Source of the DNA: Candidatus Latescibacterota bacterium
GTDB taxonomy: Bacteria; Latescibacterota; MVCY01
DNA length: 6,727 nt
Reading direction: 5' to 3'
Assembly (NCBI GenBank): GCA_030640765.1
Contig: DAOWIT010000053.1
Coordinates: 1 to 6,727 of the forward strand
The first letter of the stretch is position 1, and every line of letters starts with the position of its first letter. The notes under the pieces are model-generated. The model ran no database searches. It was not told where the DNA came from and saw only the letters and a list, made by a program, of their open reading frames with translations. This document shows, one piece after another, positions 6,297 to 6,727 of the stretch. The translations under genes and the position numbers were made by a program.

Positions 6297-6727
6297 TTAG
6301 GTACTGCGTCTCAGGAAAATAATTCCATTCCTCGGTCCTGGTATGGCACCTTTAACTATTACTAAATTCCTTTCTAAGTCAACTTCAAGCACTTCTAAGT
6401 TTTTCACGGTCACATTTTCAGCACCCATCCTGCCGGCCATCCGCTGTCCTTTCCACACCCGTGATGGTGAAGAGGAAGCCCCGATAGAACCAGGCGCTCG
6501 GTGCCGATCTGACTGGCCGTGAGTCTTGGGCCCACCGGCAAAACCCCATCTTTTAATGCTTCCAGCAAACCCTTTACCTTTGGACACCCCTTGAATGTCC
6601 ACCTTCTCTCCCACCTTAAAGATCTCTACCTTGACCCAATCTCCGGGTTTGAGCTGCTCTTTCCCCTCAGTGTGAAATTCTTTCAACACTTTCATTGGAG
6701 GGACCTTCGCCTTCTCGAAGATAGCTC
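6297..6727 (-). CDS. rplC: 50S ribosomal protein L3, C-terminal part (5' end beyond window)
   Basis: About 143 codons of the C-terminal two thirds of L3; the frame stays open to the right edge, so the ATG at 6695 is internal and not the start. L3 is a primary assembly protein whose loop reaches the peptidyl-transferase centre. Read from that internal methionine, the signature is unmistakable: [20 protein letters not shown] (33-52), [19 protein letters not shown] (54-72), [20 protein letters not shown] (78-97) and [15 protein letters not shown] (109-123). Upstream of it the visible residues [10 protein letters not shown] occupy the place of the usual HFxKAGV segment in a diverged form. The stop TAA touches the first possible rplD ATG with no gap. 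Confidence 0.97.
   Translation of the reverse strand, partial: AIFEKAKVPPMKVLKEFHTEGKEQLKPGDWVKVEIFKVGEKVDIQGVSKGKGFAGSIKRWGFAGGPKTHGQSDRHRAPGSIGASSSPSRVWKGQRMAGRMGAENVTVKNLEVLEVDLERNLVIVKGAIPGPRNGIIFLRRST

Noticed and set aside
6297..6695. Treating the ATG at 6695 as the real start of L3.
   Set aside because: The reading frame continues open to the window edge, and bacterial L3 has about 60-70 more N-terminal residues, so this methionine is internal.

Overview
All nine protein-coding genes lie on the minus strand, so the window reads from right to left. It is bacterial: Shine-Dalgarno sequences precede most starts, genes are packed with 3-45 base gaps or a 4-base overlap, and the right part is the start of the bacterial S10 ribosomal-protein operon. 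The lineage cannot be fixed from this window. The ribosomal proteins are normal in length and motifs, and an uncultured bacterial phylum is plausible but not shown.

Right block (4232-6727): rplC (5' end outside the window), rplD, rplW, rplB and rpsS in the standard S10 order. Spacing is very tight: rplC and rplD abut, rplD and rplW share ATGA, and rplW-rplB and rplB-rpsS are 5 and 3 bases apart. rplB starts with GTG. rplD probably starts four codons inside its longest frame.

Left block (1-4186): directly after rpsS, where rplV-rpsC-rplP would normally follow, the same strand carries central-carbon genes. They are a short-chain dehydrogenase of the D-mannonate oxidoreductase (fructuronate reductase) type, a complete decarboxylating 6-phosphogluconate dehydrogenase (gnd), a 438-residue phosphofructokinase with PPi-type active-site features, and the N-terminal part of a HAD-superfamily hydrolase running off the left edge. 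Gaps of 45, 33, 106 and 40 bases with no recognisable intrinsic terminator suggest one transcript, possibly continuous with the ribosomal genes. The 106-base gap between gnd and the phosphofructokinase gene holds a small REP-like palindrome (GTAG plus an 8-bp hairpin).

Together the metabolic genes suggest entry of sugar acids and phosphogluconate into the pentose-phosphate pathway and glycolysis, with reversible PPi-linked phosphorylation of fructose 6-phosphate. The main points for a second look are the break in S10 synteny after rpsS, the REP-like element, and the uncharacterised HAD protein. I did not find a clearly new multi-gene system.
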